From assembly GCA_026119855.1 (NCBI GenBank), contig JAOWBW010000131.1, forward strand, positions 992,001 to 1,056,000: 64,000 bases of DNA. The letters are read 5' to 3'. Below are positions 22,725 through 33,601 of this stretch, one piece after another. The stretch comes from Campanula takesimana. Taxonomy: Eukaryota > Streptophyta > Magnoliopsida > Asterales > Campanulaceae. The translations under genes were made by a program, and so were the position numbers. The notes under the pieces are model-generated. The model was given only the letters and a program-made list of their open reading frames with translations. It made no database searches and was not told where the DNA came from. Within the stretch, counting starts at the first letter, position 1, and the number at the start of each line of letters is the position of its first letter.

Positions 22725-23127
22725 CTAGGCCATAGAATCAACCATTTTGTGCTCATTGTTCACGGTGCTTGGTTCCCCCATTTTCTTGATGCGGGTACTA
22801 ACATAAGGGCTCTCAAATAAGACTTGGGTCCACTCGGACTCTTCATTGTCTTTCTTGTCCTTACCCTTGTCAAGCTTGGTGAGCTTCTCTTTCATTTGCT
22901 CCATTTCGGCCTCGTGGGCCTCCCTTTGATTGTCGAGGTGGGATTGCCAAAGATCATCCTTATTTTGGGCCTCCTTATTAAGAATGGAGACTTGATCTTG
23001 GAGCACTTGGACCATAGCTGAAAGTTGTTCGAGAGACATGGTGTTGCTGCTGCCGGTCATGGTTGATGTTGGAGCTGTTGGAGTAATCACTTCATGAACT
23101 AACCGATTTGCTGAGTCCCGGTAGACA
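22725..23127 (-). pseudogene. Tat-like gag, N-terminal part
   Basis: From ATG at 23127 (MSTGTQQIG, then a stop) a frameshift leads into the frame with MTGSSNTMSLEQLSAMVQVL and a lysine/glutamate-rich coiled-coil-like stretch (EAEMEQMKEKLTKLDKGKD). It ends HKMVDSMA at the copia insertion. The last bases, CTAGG, are the target-site duplication, also present at 11759-11763. Joining the halves still leaves a one-base frame difference, so gag had decayed or acquired an indel near the junction. Confidence 0.7.
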
Positions 23128-24240
23128 TGGTAAGTACCAATTGAACCTATATTGTAGAAGAGGCCCTTGTCAGTCTAGAGTAACACTTTCGGTCCAAGGA
23201 GAGGTTTGGAACACACAGTGGGCACACGACTCAAACCACATAAGAAAAAGACTTTTTTTTTATAAGTCGGAGGGACGGGATCCCTTTTGAGTTTCTAAGA
23301 AAATAATGAAATCGTCACACTAGTATATAGACCATCTCGCGGTCCCATATACTCATCGGATTCCATCACGCTTATGAATCCTACACATGTCGGGATTAAA
23401 CTAAATTAATGTAGTAAAGCATACATGCGGGGACGGATTTTTTTATTTTCGTCCATAATAACCACTTGGGGACGGAGTTTTATTTCGTCCATGATAACCA
23501 ATTGGCATATATGTTTTGAAGACATTAGTTTAAGGAAATCTCGGCACATGAAAAACTGACTTAGTCACGGAGTGTTAGACCCTAACTAGAATTGTGTTGG
23601 CTTGTGCTCGGCTAATGAGAGGCTTAAGGTCACCCCCGGCATGTAGTCATGAACTACGCCACGGGTTGAGGTTTACCGCTTCGAGAGATTCAAGGTCGGA
23701 TGGAGCTTGAAACTCCTTAGGACGGGCCTCGACGGGTTTGGGGTTATGAACTTGTACGGCTCGATAGTGAGCAATTTATAGGAATTTGTGCAAGTAGTGT
23801 GAGGTCTAACAATGTGATAAAATATTTTTTACAGGTCCAAATTAGGCCTTGATGCAGGCAACTGTGCCCACACCCCAATCATTCTGGTCTGTTCTGAAAC
23901 CATCCCTATTCTGGAAAATCACCCAGAAGCACGCGCCTCTGGCCTGTATTGTGGGATGCGCGCGCTTCTGGGCAAACCTGTCAGATTATCAGACTTTGGA
24001 CTCAGGGGATTGCCCTAGTCCTGAATGTATATTGTAACCCCTGCAGAAATGATTAGCGTAGAAGAAAGAAGAAGAATAGGAAGAACATTAAGAAGCGGGC
24101 GACTCTAATCCTTGATGTGGGACGCACGCGCCTTAGGTCAATAAGACCAGAGGCGCACGCTTCCCCCATCAAGAATCAGAATGCCCAGAAAAATGAAGTC
24201 TTTGATCAGAAACGCAAGTTTAACCCTCAAAGAGAGTAAA
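23128..24240. repeat. unresolved retroelement leader/LTR-like sequence with GC-rich words
   Basis: No gene. It may be the 5' leader or a diverged LTR of the Tat-like element: it has ACCATCTCGCGG (about 23330), CATAAGAAAAAGAC (about 23240) and GC-rich words like those of the 8166-9151 LTR in similar order. Words GCACGCGC (23929) and GCGCGCGC (23958) are 29 bp apart, and GCACGCGC (24124) and GCGCACGC (24153) are also 29 bp apart. Clear LTR borders are not visible. Confidence 0.4.
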
Positions 24241-25270
24241 ATGCACTGCGGATGTTTTAATTATGAAGCAATGTCAAAATCAAGTTTGAAGAGAAGAATA
24301 AGGTTTGTGGTCAAGCTTGATAGTGCGGTCGAATAGGAATATGTGCGGTAAAGGTAAGTGTATTGCGGTAGAGAAGGTTAGGTTTAAAATTTAAGTGAAA
24401 ATGGATACTAAGGCAACTATAACCACAAACACAATTCACACAAGTTGGAATAACTGTAAAGATCAACACTAAAAGACAACCGAGAATTAATATAAAAAAT
24501 CAAAGTAAAGTGCATAAAGTAAATCAACACAAGACTTTGAAGGTTTCTTGAAGACTTGAAGGCTTGAAGATTTAATGCTTGAAGCTTCAAAGGATTTTGG
24601 AAATTTGGGATTGAACTTCAACACTCTTTCTTTGAATATCAAATACCAAGTCTCTCTCAAAATCTCAGCAAAGTTCAAAGATGAATATAAGGCCTATTTA
24701 TAGCATTGGGAGACCAACTAGCCGTTTGAATTCTTAGAGGACAAGTTTCATGGAAAATAAACTGTTGATGTTTGATTGGAGCTTAGTCTTTATTTGTCTT
24801 GTTGTTGCAAAAGTTAGCGGAGAAAGATGTACCACTTGTACACATGATAACAGTTGTATAAATTTGAATTTTAAATTCTACAGCGGTATGAATTAACTAG
24901 AGATGTGGTCAGTGAGTGACCATGGTTAATTATATCAGACTTGTCGTTTTCTTCAAGACATGGCTTCATTAGATTGATGCAGTCATTTGGTTCCATGCGG
25001 TCAAGTTTCTCATCTGCGCCCAGTTGCTCAGGTGCGGTCAAGTTGGTCATGAGGTCAATTTGGCCTTAGACCCTACATTTGACCTTAAGCGCTTAAAGTT
25101 AGATTATAAAGGGCCATCCTTCTCAAGCCTAACTAATCTAAAACTAGACTTAACTAATTTAAAGCATACAACTTCATACAATGAGTCCTAAAGTCTATAC
25201 AAAATAAAATTAGGTTATATGATCAATCAAATTAGGTAATAGGAGTGATTTATAATATGCATACCCAACA
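24240..25270 (-). repeat. partial, diverged SIRE-like copia LTR
   Basis: It ends ATATGCATACCCAACA at 25270 like the SIRE-like LTRs, and shares GAGTCCTAAAGTC (25180) and a CTATTTATAGC TATA region (24692) followed by AACTAGCCG. Same orientation as 11764-22724, but clearly older. TGCGGTCAA/TGCGCCC words at 24996, 25015 and 25033 are about 18-19 bp apart. The start is not identifiable. Confidence 0.65.
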
Positions 25271-25668
25271 AAAATTAAACCCAAATCTGTGTGTGAGTGT
25301 GCATATTTGCAGATTTGTGGGTTCGTGCTTGTGTTTGCTTGATGGTGATGGTCACGGTGATAAAGGCTTGAGAGATTTTGAAAATTTGTTGAATTTTTTG
25401 GGTGGATAATGCAAATTTGAAATAAGCTTGTTAACGTTTTCGCTAATAATGTTAACGTTTTTTAATATTCGTCCAAATTTTTTTACTGACGTCTAAAATT
25501 GCACCAGATTGCAACGATTTGTGAACATAGAAGCTCAAACTGCAACTTTTGGTACATTATGTACCATATTGCAACTGCTTGTAATCTTGGTGTGTAATTC
25601 AAATGTAGGAATGTGCCTTTGGTATTTGTTCATAATTTTACACATTTTTCCCACTTTTGAACTTGGTT
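25271..25668. other. anonymous AT-rich sequence
   Basis: No gene, domain or repeat recognised between the diverged copia LTR and the TRIM. Confidence 0.5.
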
Positions 25669-25673
25669 CATAT

Positions 25674-26239
25674 TCTTAGGACCGCGACCATCTTCACCAC
25701 TCCACATTAGTATAATATTGTCCTCTCTGGACTCACTCCATACGAATTTGTTTTTAAACTTTTCCAAAAGGCCTCATACTAATAGAGTGCGTGGACACCT
25801 TTATATACTAGGCAACTCTTCTTTCAATTGCCGATGTGGGACTTGGGTTGACATCCCAACAAACCTCCCCTCAAATCAAGTACCTAACTTGTACCACCGC
25901 TATCACCAATTGCGGGATACGCCGCCTGATCACCAATATCAGGAAAACTTTCGACACAATGTTCCATTCGCGAGGTCACACGCATGAGGAATCATACACA
26001 TCACTCAAACACGGTCAACTGTGTCAGGCTTATCTACTAACCAACGGCTCTAATACCAGTTGTTGAGATCGCGACCACCCCCACAACTCTACATTAGTAT
26101 AATATTGTCTACTTTGGGCCCACTCTGCACTGATTTATTTTTGGGCTAATGGCTTTATACTAATGGAGTATATGGACACCTTTATATACTAAACAACTCT
26201 TTTTCAATTGCTGATGTGGGACTTGGGTTGACCCCAACA
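25674..26239 (-). mobile_element. complete TRIM retrotransposon (566 bp)
   Basis: LTRs are 25674-25861 (188 bp) and 26061-26239 (179 bp), both ending CCCAACA, with the right one starting TGTTGAGATCGCG. The flanking duplication CATAT (25669-25673 and 26240-26244) is perfect. PBS on the minus strand at 26047-26058: ACTGGTATTAGAGC adjoins the right LTR. The polypurine tract GAGGGGAGGTT adjoins the left LTR at about 25862-25872. There is no coding capacity, as usual for terminal-repeat retrotransposons in miniature. Minus orientation. Confidence 0.9.
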
Positions 26240-26244
26240 CATAT

Positions 26245-26783
26245 CACCACAAACATGGTTACAGTGACATTCCTAAAGTTGATACTCTTATGTCCTATCA
26301 TATAATAACTTCGCATTTGAGCTTCGAAATGTGAGTATAGTTATTTTGGGAGGAACTGAAAAAGAAAATTATGATATTATTATGATACCAAAGAGGTATT
26401 AGACGGGGTGTTTATGGGTGTTAGGATTAATTTGAATTTTAACAATCGTACATGGCAAATTTGGGGTCTTGGCCGCATAGTTATTATAACAGATTCAATC
26501 TACAACAATTTCAAATAATGCAGTCTCTACTATAATTGTCGCTTTTAGCTTAATCACCAATTTTGGAAAAAGTAATCATTATTAGAACTTAGTGCTAGGC
26601 ATAAGTATTAAATTTGGGCTTACTAAGTGTATCCTTCTCCTACATTATTCTCTCAAATTAAAACAATTAATTAAAGTAAGCAAATTTGAATATGATATAT
26701 TAAAATTTTATTTAATTTAATAAAATAAGTTATTTTAAAGAAAATAAAAGAAAGACAGCTATTTTTAAATGTATATAAAAAAA
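26245..26783. other. anonymous AT-rich intergenic sequence
   Basis: No gene or recognisable mobile element seen. Confidence 0.5.
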
Positions 26784-27040
26784 TACTCCCCCTGGTCTAA
26801 AACAATTATCTTTTTTAGCATTTGCACAATTTTTAAGAAAAACAATTACTATCATGTTTTAGTGACAAAAATAACAAATTCACCCCTACTAAATGTGCAT
26901 ATTTCTTACATTTATGTCTCACATTCAGACAATTAATTAAACAAAACAAGTTTCAATACAAGCATAACATTTAATTCAAAAATGACAGTTATTTGAAACC
27001 AAAAATTTTGATACAAAAACGACAGTTATTTTGGATTGAG
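26784..27040 (+). mobile_element. Stowaway-like MITE, family A, copy 1
   Basis: Starts TACTCCCCCTGGTC and ends with GACAGTTATTTTGGAT. It is collinear with the copy at 41345-41613 (shared ATTTGCACAA, CATGTTTTAGTGACAAAAAT, CACCCCTACTAA-type blocks, TTTCTTACATT). Termini are degraded. Confidence 0.75.
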
Positions 27041-27188
27041 ATTATTGTGCATCAAGATAAATGAAGACCTAGTTTTGTGTAACTTTTTTTGAAACATACT
27101 AACTTTGTGAAACAAAATGCATTAAAACAATCAACCCAAATATTGTAAAAAAAATATTTCTGATCATTGAACTACAAATGTTCACCAT

Positions 27189-27426
27189 TACTTTCTATGT
27201 CTCATACTTATCGCTATTTATTTTTATTTTGGACGTTCTATGGTAGTTATTGTTACTTACCCAAAATGTTCATTTTTCTCTCTTCTATCCACTCACAATA
27301 ACTATCCACTGACTTATTTTCTCTCTCCTACCCACTCAAAATACTTAATTTTTTAACATATTTTTTTAATCTTTGTACACTCTCATTTGATAGCAATAAG
27401 TATGAAATGGACGGAGGGAGGGAGTA
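27189..27426. mobile_element. Stowaway-like MITE
   Basis: Inverted ends TACTTTCTATGTCTCATAC and GTATGAAATGGACGGAGGG, followed by AGGGAGTA. No coding capacity. Confidence 0.75.
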
Positions 27427-27769
27427 CAATTTACAAAACACAACGATGATGATGTAGTCCAAAATTGTAGGGGTGGGGGGATTGAGGTTGACCTAACCAG
27501 AGGGGTACAGTTGGAAATAGCCTTTAAGTAAATTGTACGAAATTGATACTAGTAGTCCAAGAAAATAACGAAAATGGTAATAGTGCATTTCCAAGGTGAT
27601 GCTTAGAGATGCAGGAGGGGGGGGTATTAATATTATTAGTGGAAAGACATAAAGGGTAAAGAAATGAGCTGGACCTTTGCAGTTCCCTGCTTCCGCCTCC
27701 ACTTTATTATGTTTGTACTCTTTGCTATTCCCCTCAATTATCCTCTTTGACTTTACAAATTGATTCAAA

Positions 27770-28013
27770 TACTCCTTCCGTCTCGGAATAAGGTTTTTAG
27801 TTTGATTTTACACAGAGATTAAGAAAAAATAAATATTCTGAGTATGAAAAGTAGAGTAGGAGAAAGTAGGAAAAAAAAAGTGGGTGAACAGTTTTTGTTG
27901 TGAGAATAATAAGTGGGTCTCATGTCCATTTTAGGTAATAAAGCAACTAAAAACCTTAGTTTGGGATAAACTAAAAGTAAAAGTAAGAACCTTAGTCTGG
28001 GATGGAGAGAGTA
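27770..28013. mobile_element. Stowaway-like MITE
   Basis: Inverted ends TACTCCTTCCGTCTCGG and a right end with CTTAGTCTGGGATGGAG then AGAGTA. The AAGGTTTTTAG left stretch matches AAAAACCTTAG on the right. Confidence 0.8.
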
Positions 28014-28033
28014 CAAAAGATTTTGTAAACTAA

Positions 28034-28270
28034 TACTCTCTCTAGTCCAAAATAACTGTCACTTTTGAGCTAAATTTTGATCCTAAATAGTAACTGTCAA
28101 TTTGAGTTAAATGTCCTTCTTACCCTTGCTTTGAAACTTGTTTTGTTTTATTAATTGTTTATGTGTGAAATATTAATGTAGTAAAGATGCACACTTAATA
28201 GGAGTAAAGTTGACAATTTTATCACTAATCATGATAATGTTTGCTTTCCTTAAGAATTGTGCAAATTTCA
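28034..28270 (-). mobile_element. Stowaway-like MITE, family A, copy 2 (inverted, one end lost)
   Basis: TACTCTCTCTAGTCCAAAAT start. The sequence is the reverse complement of the 41345-41613 copy (GAAACTTGTTTT, TGCACACTTAATAGG, AATCATGATAAT). The far inverted repeat is replaced by an A run at 28271-28285. Confidence 0.75.
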
Positions 28271-28289
28271 AAAAAAAAAAAAAAATTAG

Positions 28290-28929
28290 AGTGTGGGTAT
28301 TGTATTACCGAACATATAAATTCATTTTGAATATTCATCTCATTTTTTACACCTTGTTACGCGGAAGCAGCAAAAAATTGGTAGCAGTGGTTTCAAAATC
28401 AAGTAAGCATCTTGAAGTGCATTTCCATCCGGAATGATTCAATCCATCAAAATCAAGTCTGAAAAACATATCGTGATATATATGCATCAATAAGATCATC
28501 AAAATCCTTTGTGGTAATATTTTTTTGTTTGCTACTCACAGGAGCTCGTGTTCTTGATTTTCTATCAATTTCTTGTTACGAACTTAATTCCATATAATAT
28601 TATGGAAGAACTAGTTTCCCCCAAAACGTACTTGAATTTAAATGAAATTATTAGACGTGTTGATAATGTTATTGGTGTTTTTAATTAGAGTGTGGCGGGT
28701 TCATTATCGATGCAACCAATAAAATATCGCCGCCTCATTTTTGTAAACAAGATTTTGTGACATTATTTTGTGCCCCTAGCATTACTCAAAATCTAAAATT
28801 TCAATGATTATTCAAGTTTTCCATTTAACTATAAATGAGGAATTAAATTAGTTATTTATTCCAGAATATTATCCTGATAAATAAACCTTCCATCTAATTA
28901 CTTGGCTTGCTATTACCCTAAACATGTGG
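28290..28929. other. anonymous AT-rich sequence
   Basis: No gene found. GTGTGGCGGGTTCATTATCG (28690) followed by ATGCAACCAATAAAATATCG resembles 40900-40940 (GTGTTGCGGGTCTACAATCG), so a short unclassified repeat family is present in both places. Confidence 0.5.
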
Positions 28930-29002
28930 CAACTGGAAGTGGGCATTTCGGGCCCAAGCCCGCGGGTAACCCGTCGGCCCGCGAGTCCGCCTACCAAACC
29001 CA

Positions 29003-30586
29003 TGTTGGAGATTATGCCCTAGGCCCTTGAGAAAGGTCTTGCGTTACATCATGTTCTCATTTGTTATAGAGATAACAACTTGGATTATTATTATGTTTTG
29101 CATGTTTCTTATAATAATCCCCGTCCCTAATACTTATGAAGAACTAGTATAAGTTTAATCGATGATCATATGATGATCATGTGTATGTGATACAAATTAA
29201 ACTTATGGGTACTTGTTGGTGAACAAGTATTGGACTTGACCCACTATGAGATTTATGTCATGGTCAAATGTCATAATTAAATCTCATATAGTTATATCGT
29301 TGGAATCCTTAGACCTGAGATTATCATCGTCTTCCACATGATGAACGTTGTGTTTGACGTACTCAAACGCTACCCTTAACCAGCTAGTTATAAAGGCTAC
29401 GATTGGCACAATCGGATTCTTGTAGGGAAGAATGATAAGTCAAGATGGAATGTTGTTCCTCTTTATCTCAAAGAGAGATATCAAGCTTGCCCACTCGAGA
29501 GTGAGATTGATGATAGTGCATATCCATACCCAAATGAATTGATGTGTTCAATGTCAATTGCTCCTATCAATCTACTCGGAATCGAGAGAAGCATTGGACA
29601 CTTAAGTTAACTTAGACCGTGACTTTTGTTCAATATGATATTGCGTGACAAAAGGATTGTGATATGTTATATGAGGATAAACGAACTTCGTTAGGTTATA
29701 TTAATTGGGTAGTCATGATGGCTTGCTAGAGTCCGCTCATGACTTATGGGTTTGACCTTGGTTAGACTCATTGCCAACTTAATATAATCATATGGGGTCA
29801 CACACAAAAGAACGAATTAACAAAAGGGCTAAAATTGAAATTACATAAAAGAGCGTAAAAAACGGAATTAAGGAAAACAAGAAGTTGGTTCCAGCATGCC
29901 AGATCCGGCCGGACCTCCCTAAGGACCCGGTCGGACCAAAGGGGGGGTCCGGTCAGACCATACAAAGGACCCGGTCGGACCACGCTTAGATCCGTTCGGA
30001 CTAGGTTGGTGCCCCGGGAGGACCTTTGTGGTTTCGGGCCTAGTTTTTCATATTCGATTTTGACGGGTTTTTGGTCTATTTCTCCTAAAGGGTTTAGGTT
30101 TAATAAGTATAAATACACCTCTCTTTACATGGTATTGACCTAATCGATATTGTATCATTATTGGTAGCCTCCATGTGTTTGAGAAACACATTCTTGAGTT
30201 TAGATTGAGAATAAAAAACTCAAGAACACCAATAAATTCATATAGCCTTTGAAGATTAGAAAAAAAAAATGTGTTTTCTAATGATGGGATCTAGCAGTCC
30301 AGATCTAGAATTGTTCTAGATATTCGTTCGCGTGTGGATACACATAGAGGATGCTTGCTTTAGGATCTCAAGTTCGTGTTCCTGAGATCGTGATACGAAG
30401 AACGAGGCGATCAAATCATAAAGCTTGAAGATTTGAAGATCTGAAAATTTTAAACGCACAACAACGGTTAGTATTCTAAGTTCATCTTGTATTTAGTTTA
30501 ATCATCATGAATGGATCCATGGTCTCTTGAGTTTTGTTGATTTTCTGTTGCCGTTTTCGCTGCGCAAGGACCCTCAAAACCCAACA
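29003..30586 (+). repeat. solo copia LTR (1584 bp)
   Basis: Starts TGTTGGAGATTATGCCC and ends CTCAAAACCCAACA. Flanks ACCCA/ACCCG are a possible 5-bp target duplication with one change. A TATA box (TATAAATACACC) lies at about 30103-30114, which sets the plus orientation, and CGTTTTCGCTGCGC near the end is typical of copia LTRs. No internal sequence: a solo LTR left by LTR-LTR recombination. A 22-bp-spaced GC-rich array is at 29904-30002. Confidence 0.8.
29904..30002. repeat. five GC-rich words at 21-22-bp spacing, upstream of the solo LTR TATA box
   Basis: TCCGGCCGGACC (29904), ACCCGGTCGGACC (29925), GTCCGGTCAGACC (29947), ACCCGGTCGGACC (29969) and TCCGTTCGGACT (29991). Each is a near-palindrome; the DNA between is different. 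The last word is about 100 bp upstream of the TATA box. Confidence 0.9.
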
Positions 30587-30999
30587 ACCCGGCCCTCGGC
30601 CCTTGAATATTTACGGGCGGACCGAACCCTGCAATTTGACCACGTGCCGGGCTTAGCCCGCGACCCGTGACCCGTAGGCATGTCAAGAAGCCCGTGGCAC
30701 CAATTATCTTGATTTTTTTAAAACTGTTTTTCCCTAAAATCCTAACTATAAATAAAATAAAGGATCAATATTCTATATTTTTTACACAAATATTTCTAAA
30801 ATCTCAAAAAAATCTTTATCTTTCTAGTCTTTGAAGAAAGAAAGTGAAATATTCCATATTTTATACTAAACTTATTTCACTATTATTTATGCTATATACT
30901 TACTTAATTATTATAATTTTTTAAATGGAGTATGTTTAATATTTTAACAATTTTATTGATTAAATTCTAAACTTATTTTACTATTTTAATTTACTTTAA

Positions 31000-31182
31000 T
31001 ACTCCCTCCGTCCTAAAATGATCTTCACATTTGCAATTTATCATTATCCCAAAAAATTCCTCCCATTTCTATAATTTGGGTTTGAAAGTGCATGAACATA
31101 ACATGGCTAGTGAAGCAAGTGTTCATATCCTTAAAAAGTTTGAATAGTCAAATGTGAAGATCATTTTGGGATAGAGGGAGTA
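31000..31182. mobile_element. Stowaway MITE, family B, copy 1
   Basis: Inverted ends TACTCCCTCCGTCCTAAAAT and ATTTTGGGATAGAGGGAGTA, 183 bp, within a TA-type target. The same family occurs inverted at 36591-36773. Confidence 0.9.
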
Positions 31183-31442
31183 ATATACTAATATTATTAG
31201 GCCATTTATATTTTTAATAAATTATAACTTAAGTTATAAGTTCTTTATATTTTTAATATATTTTTCTTTATTTTCCCATATTTCATTTTTTTAAAGCCCT
31301 TAAAACCCGTTGGGTAAAACCCAAATGATTCAAGGGCGGGCCGAACTTGGAACTTTCATGCGGGGTGGGGCGGGCCGCGGGCTCACACAACGCGGGCGAG
31401 CCCAAACCCATTTACAAGGGGGTTGATTAAAAGAGGACCAGG

Positions 31443-31598
31443 CTGGGCCGAGTCCAGATCACTTGTGTCCCTCCATGTGCCCCTCTAATCTCAACCGCTT
31501 ATGTTGATATTATCCATGCATGTAAACAGTTGAGATTAGAGGGACACAGAAAAGAGCACATGGAAGGATACAGAAGATCTGGACTCGGCTGGGCCGAG
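31443..31598. repeat. inverted-repeat (foldback) element
   Basis: The left arm CTGGGCCGAGTCCAGATC, then CCATGTGCCCCTCTAATCTC, is mirrored by GAGATTAGAGGGACAC and GATCTGGACTCGGCTGG. Arms of about 55-65 bp surround a 35-bp loop. Confidence 0.8.
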
Positions 31599-32334
31599 TA
31601 GCCCTTGTGCCCATCTCCGATGGCAACACTTGTCACTTAAAAGATGGTCATTGTTTTAACTTTCTATCTCTCTCCCCTCTGCATTACATTTACCGTTTGC
31701 TGGTCACAAGTGAGTAAAAAGTCACAATCCCATCTTTTGGTCTTGTCATTTAGCACAGAGAGAGAGAAACAGCCAGCCAGCAAACCCCAACCATCCACAC
31801 TTATCTATCTGGTCAGGTTTTTAGGGTTCTAGGAAACACTCCTCCCTATTCAATTTATTAAAACAACTCCACAATCTTTTCCTTTTTTTTTTCAAAATAT
31901 TTGTCATTCTTATTTTCACTTAATCCCAACTTTTCTTTTTTCCTTTTTGTTTTGGGTCTCTGAATTTAAAATTGGCACATAACAATTCTGATTTGTTTTC
32001 ACTTTTTCAGTTACCGATCGCTAGGGATGGTAACTGGCCGGTTCTTGCCAAAACTTTACCCGACCCGACCCGACCACAAAGGAACCTAAATCCGATCTGA
32101 CCCGAAGCGTATTAAATTATACTCCATTTTTTCACTCATATTTGCTTTGACCCAATCTATGTGTCTCAAATCGTGACACGTATCGCGGAATAAAAACTCC
32201 AATAACTTTAAAATGCTATTTTTTGAGATTTTGAAGTCGAAAAAAATAATATAATCTTACCGTTGTGTTCGTCTCGACGAGATGAATAAAACTAGATAGG
32301 TCATGATATGATTTCATTTAAAAAAAAAAAAACA
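31599..32334. other. intergenic sequence without a recognised gene
   Basis: AT-rich, with T runs near 31883 and a fragment with ACCCGACCCGACCCGACC at 32059. No gene seen. Confidence 0.5.
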
Positions 32335-32573
32335 TTCTCCCTTCGTCCCATTTTAAGAGTCAAAAATTTCCTAAAAGAGCGTCCCATTTTAAGAGTCAAA
32401 ATCATAAAATGGAAAGTGGGTCCTACATGTCATACTCACAATAATTATCCACTAACTCTTCTATACCCCACTTTCTCTCTCCTATCAAACTATCAACACT
32501 CACAACACATCACCTTTTCCTTAATTCATGAACCCACCCATTTTTTGACTCTTAAAATGGGACGGAGGGAGTA
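32335..32573. mobile_element. Stowaway-like MITE
   Basis: Left CTCCCTTCGTCCCATTTTAA and right TTAAAATGGGACGGAGGGAG ends are inverted. The internal duplicate GTCCCATTTTAAGAGTC at about 32381 suggests a small tandem duplication of the left end. Confidence 0.85.
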
Positions 32574-32579
32574 TTTTTT

Positions 32580-33195
32580 TAAAACACAAAAAAGTGAGCT
32601 GCTCATCGTAAAAAATGTAACACGTTTTTATGAATAAATTAACAGTTTAGTCTTAAAAAGTAGCACTTTATTGTAAGATGTAACAGCAGTTTTGCAAAAA
32701 AAAAATTAAATAATTTTTGAGGTTAAAAAAATAATAATTTAAGTGTAACACAATGCATATATGATAGTAATTTGCAATATACTATGAATGTAACATAGAG
32801 TATATGTTACTTTTTTTCCTTTAAAAAAAAAGTAAAAATTCATTGATATAATCGGTTTTTTCATTTCAATTGAATGTAAAACCTTAGAAAAGTGTTACAA
32901 TTGAGAAAAGAAAAGTTACATTCATTTATTATAAAATGTAACATTATTTTAATTGTCAATCTCATGTTATCTTTAATTTATTTCAGTAAAATTGTGGTAC
33001 ATTTTTTGAAAAAATGTTACATATAAGAAAAAAAGTGTTACATTTATTTATAAAGAGTGTTACTTTTGCTGGCGATAAAAAATGATAGAAAAGAAAAAGT
33101 TGGAAGGCAAAAAAAAAAAAAAAAAAAAAAACACAACTTGGCTCAGCAGCTCAACTCAACCGTGAATCGTCTCTCACGTGAGACCAGCCCATTTT
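32580..33195. repeat. GTAACA/TGTTAC-rich repeat with GTCTC hairpin end
   Basis: AT-rich DNA where TGTAACA, GTTACA and GTTAC occur about every 30-60 bp on both strands. It ends near a hairpin CGTCTCTCACGTGAGACC (33168). Similar composition and a similar hairpin (GTCTCTACTATGAGAC) mark the element at 44474-51644, so both may be one non-autonomous family. Confidence 0.5.
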
Positions 33196-33601
33196 CTATT
33201 ACTACTATATTAGCTTATTAGCTTATGTTTGCAAAATTCAAACTTATTATCACAAAAATTACCAAACAGTTTGAATAGTCACAAATATCAAACAAAACAT
33301 AGTACAAAAAATACACTACCACTACACAGTACACACAGCTCCACCACCCCACCCTACCCCTCCCTCGCTCCCTCCCTAATAAAAGCCAAAGCCTTCCCCC
33401 CTCCATTGGTAACAGTAACACTGTATAAACATCAGTAGCAGGCGCCGTTCTCTTTTCTCACACTCCTCCTCCTCCTCCTTTCTCTCCCAACACACACACC
33501 CACACACACTAAATTCTTTCATCATGATTGCTTTTTGAACCATAACTTCTTCACCTTCTACCTTCATCTTTATCAAAATTCAAACACCCATATTTCTCAA
33601 C
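33196..33601 (+). promoter_or_regulatory. upstream region and CT-rich leader of the PLATZ gene
   Basis: A pyrimidine-rich stretch (CCACCCTACCCCTCCCTCGC at 33350, CTCCTCCTCCTCC at 33464, CA repeats at 33490-33508) precedes the ATG, typical of a plant core promoter and 5' leader. A weak TATA-like CTAATAAAAGC is at 33376. The transcription start cannot be fixed. Confidence 0.4.

Larger units (their letters stand above)
8166..23127 (-). mobile_element. gag-only Tat-like gypsy element, split by a copia insertion
   Basis: Reading right to left: gag (23127-22725 and, after the copia insertion, 11763-10293), a 3' non-coding part with a GA/CA microsatellite near 10222-10255, a 30-bp tandem array (10010-9381), a polypurine run and the 3' LTR (9151-8166). 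Protease, RT, RNase H and integrase are absent: only about 1.1 kb separates gag from the LTR. It could only move in trans. No convincing matching 5' LTR is seen beyond 23127; the right boundary is unknown. Confidence 0.65.
28930..31420. repeat. GC-rich-ended unclassified repeat, split by a solo LTR
   Basis: The left piece has GGGCCCAAGCCCGCGGG and CCCGTCGGCCCGCG. The right piece has CCCGGCCCTCGGCCCTTG and ends near GGCGGGCCGCGGGCTC and GCGGGCGAGCCCAAACC, with AT-rich DNA (and a MITE) between. Such CCCGNGGGC-type ends are common in plant non-autonomous DNA elements; the superfamily is not determined. A related fragment (ACCCGACCCGACCCGACC) lies at 32059-32076. Confidence 0.45.

Noticed and set aside
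23150..24060. 5' LTR of the Tat-like element
   Set aside because: Some blocks are shared with the 8166-9151 LTR, but there are no matching termini, PBS or TSD; kept only as LTR-like sequence.
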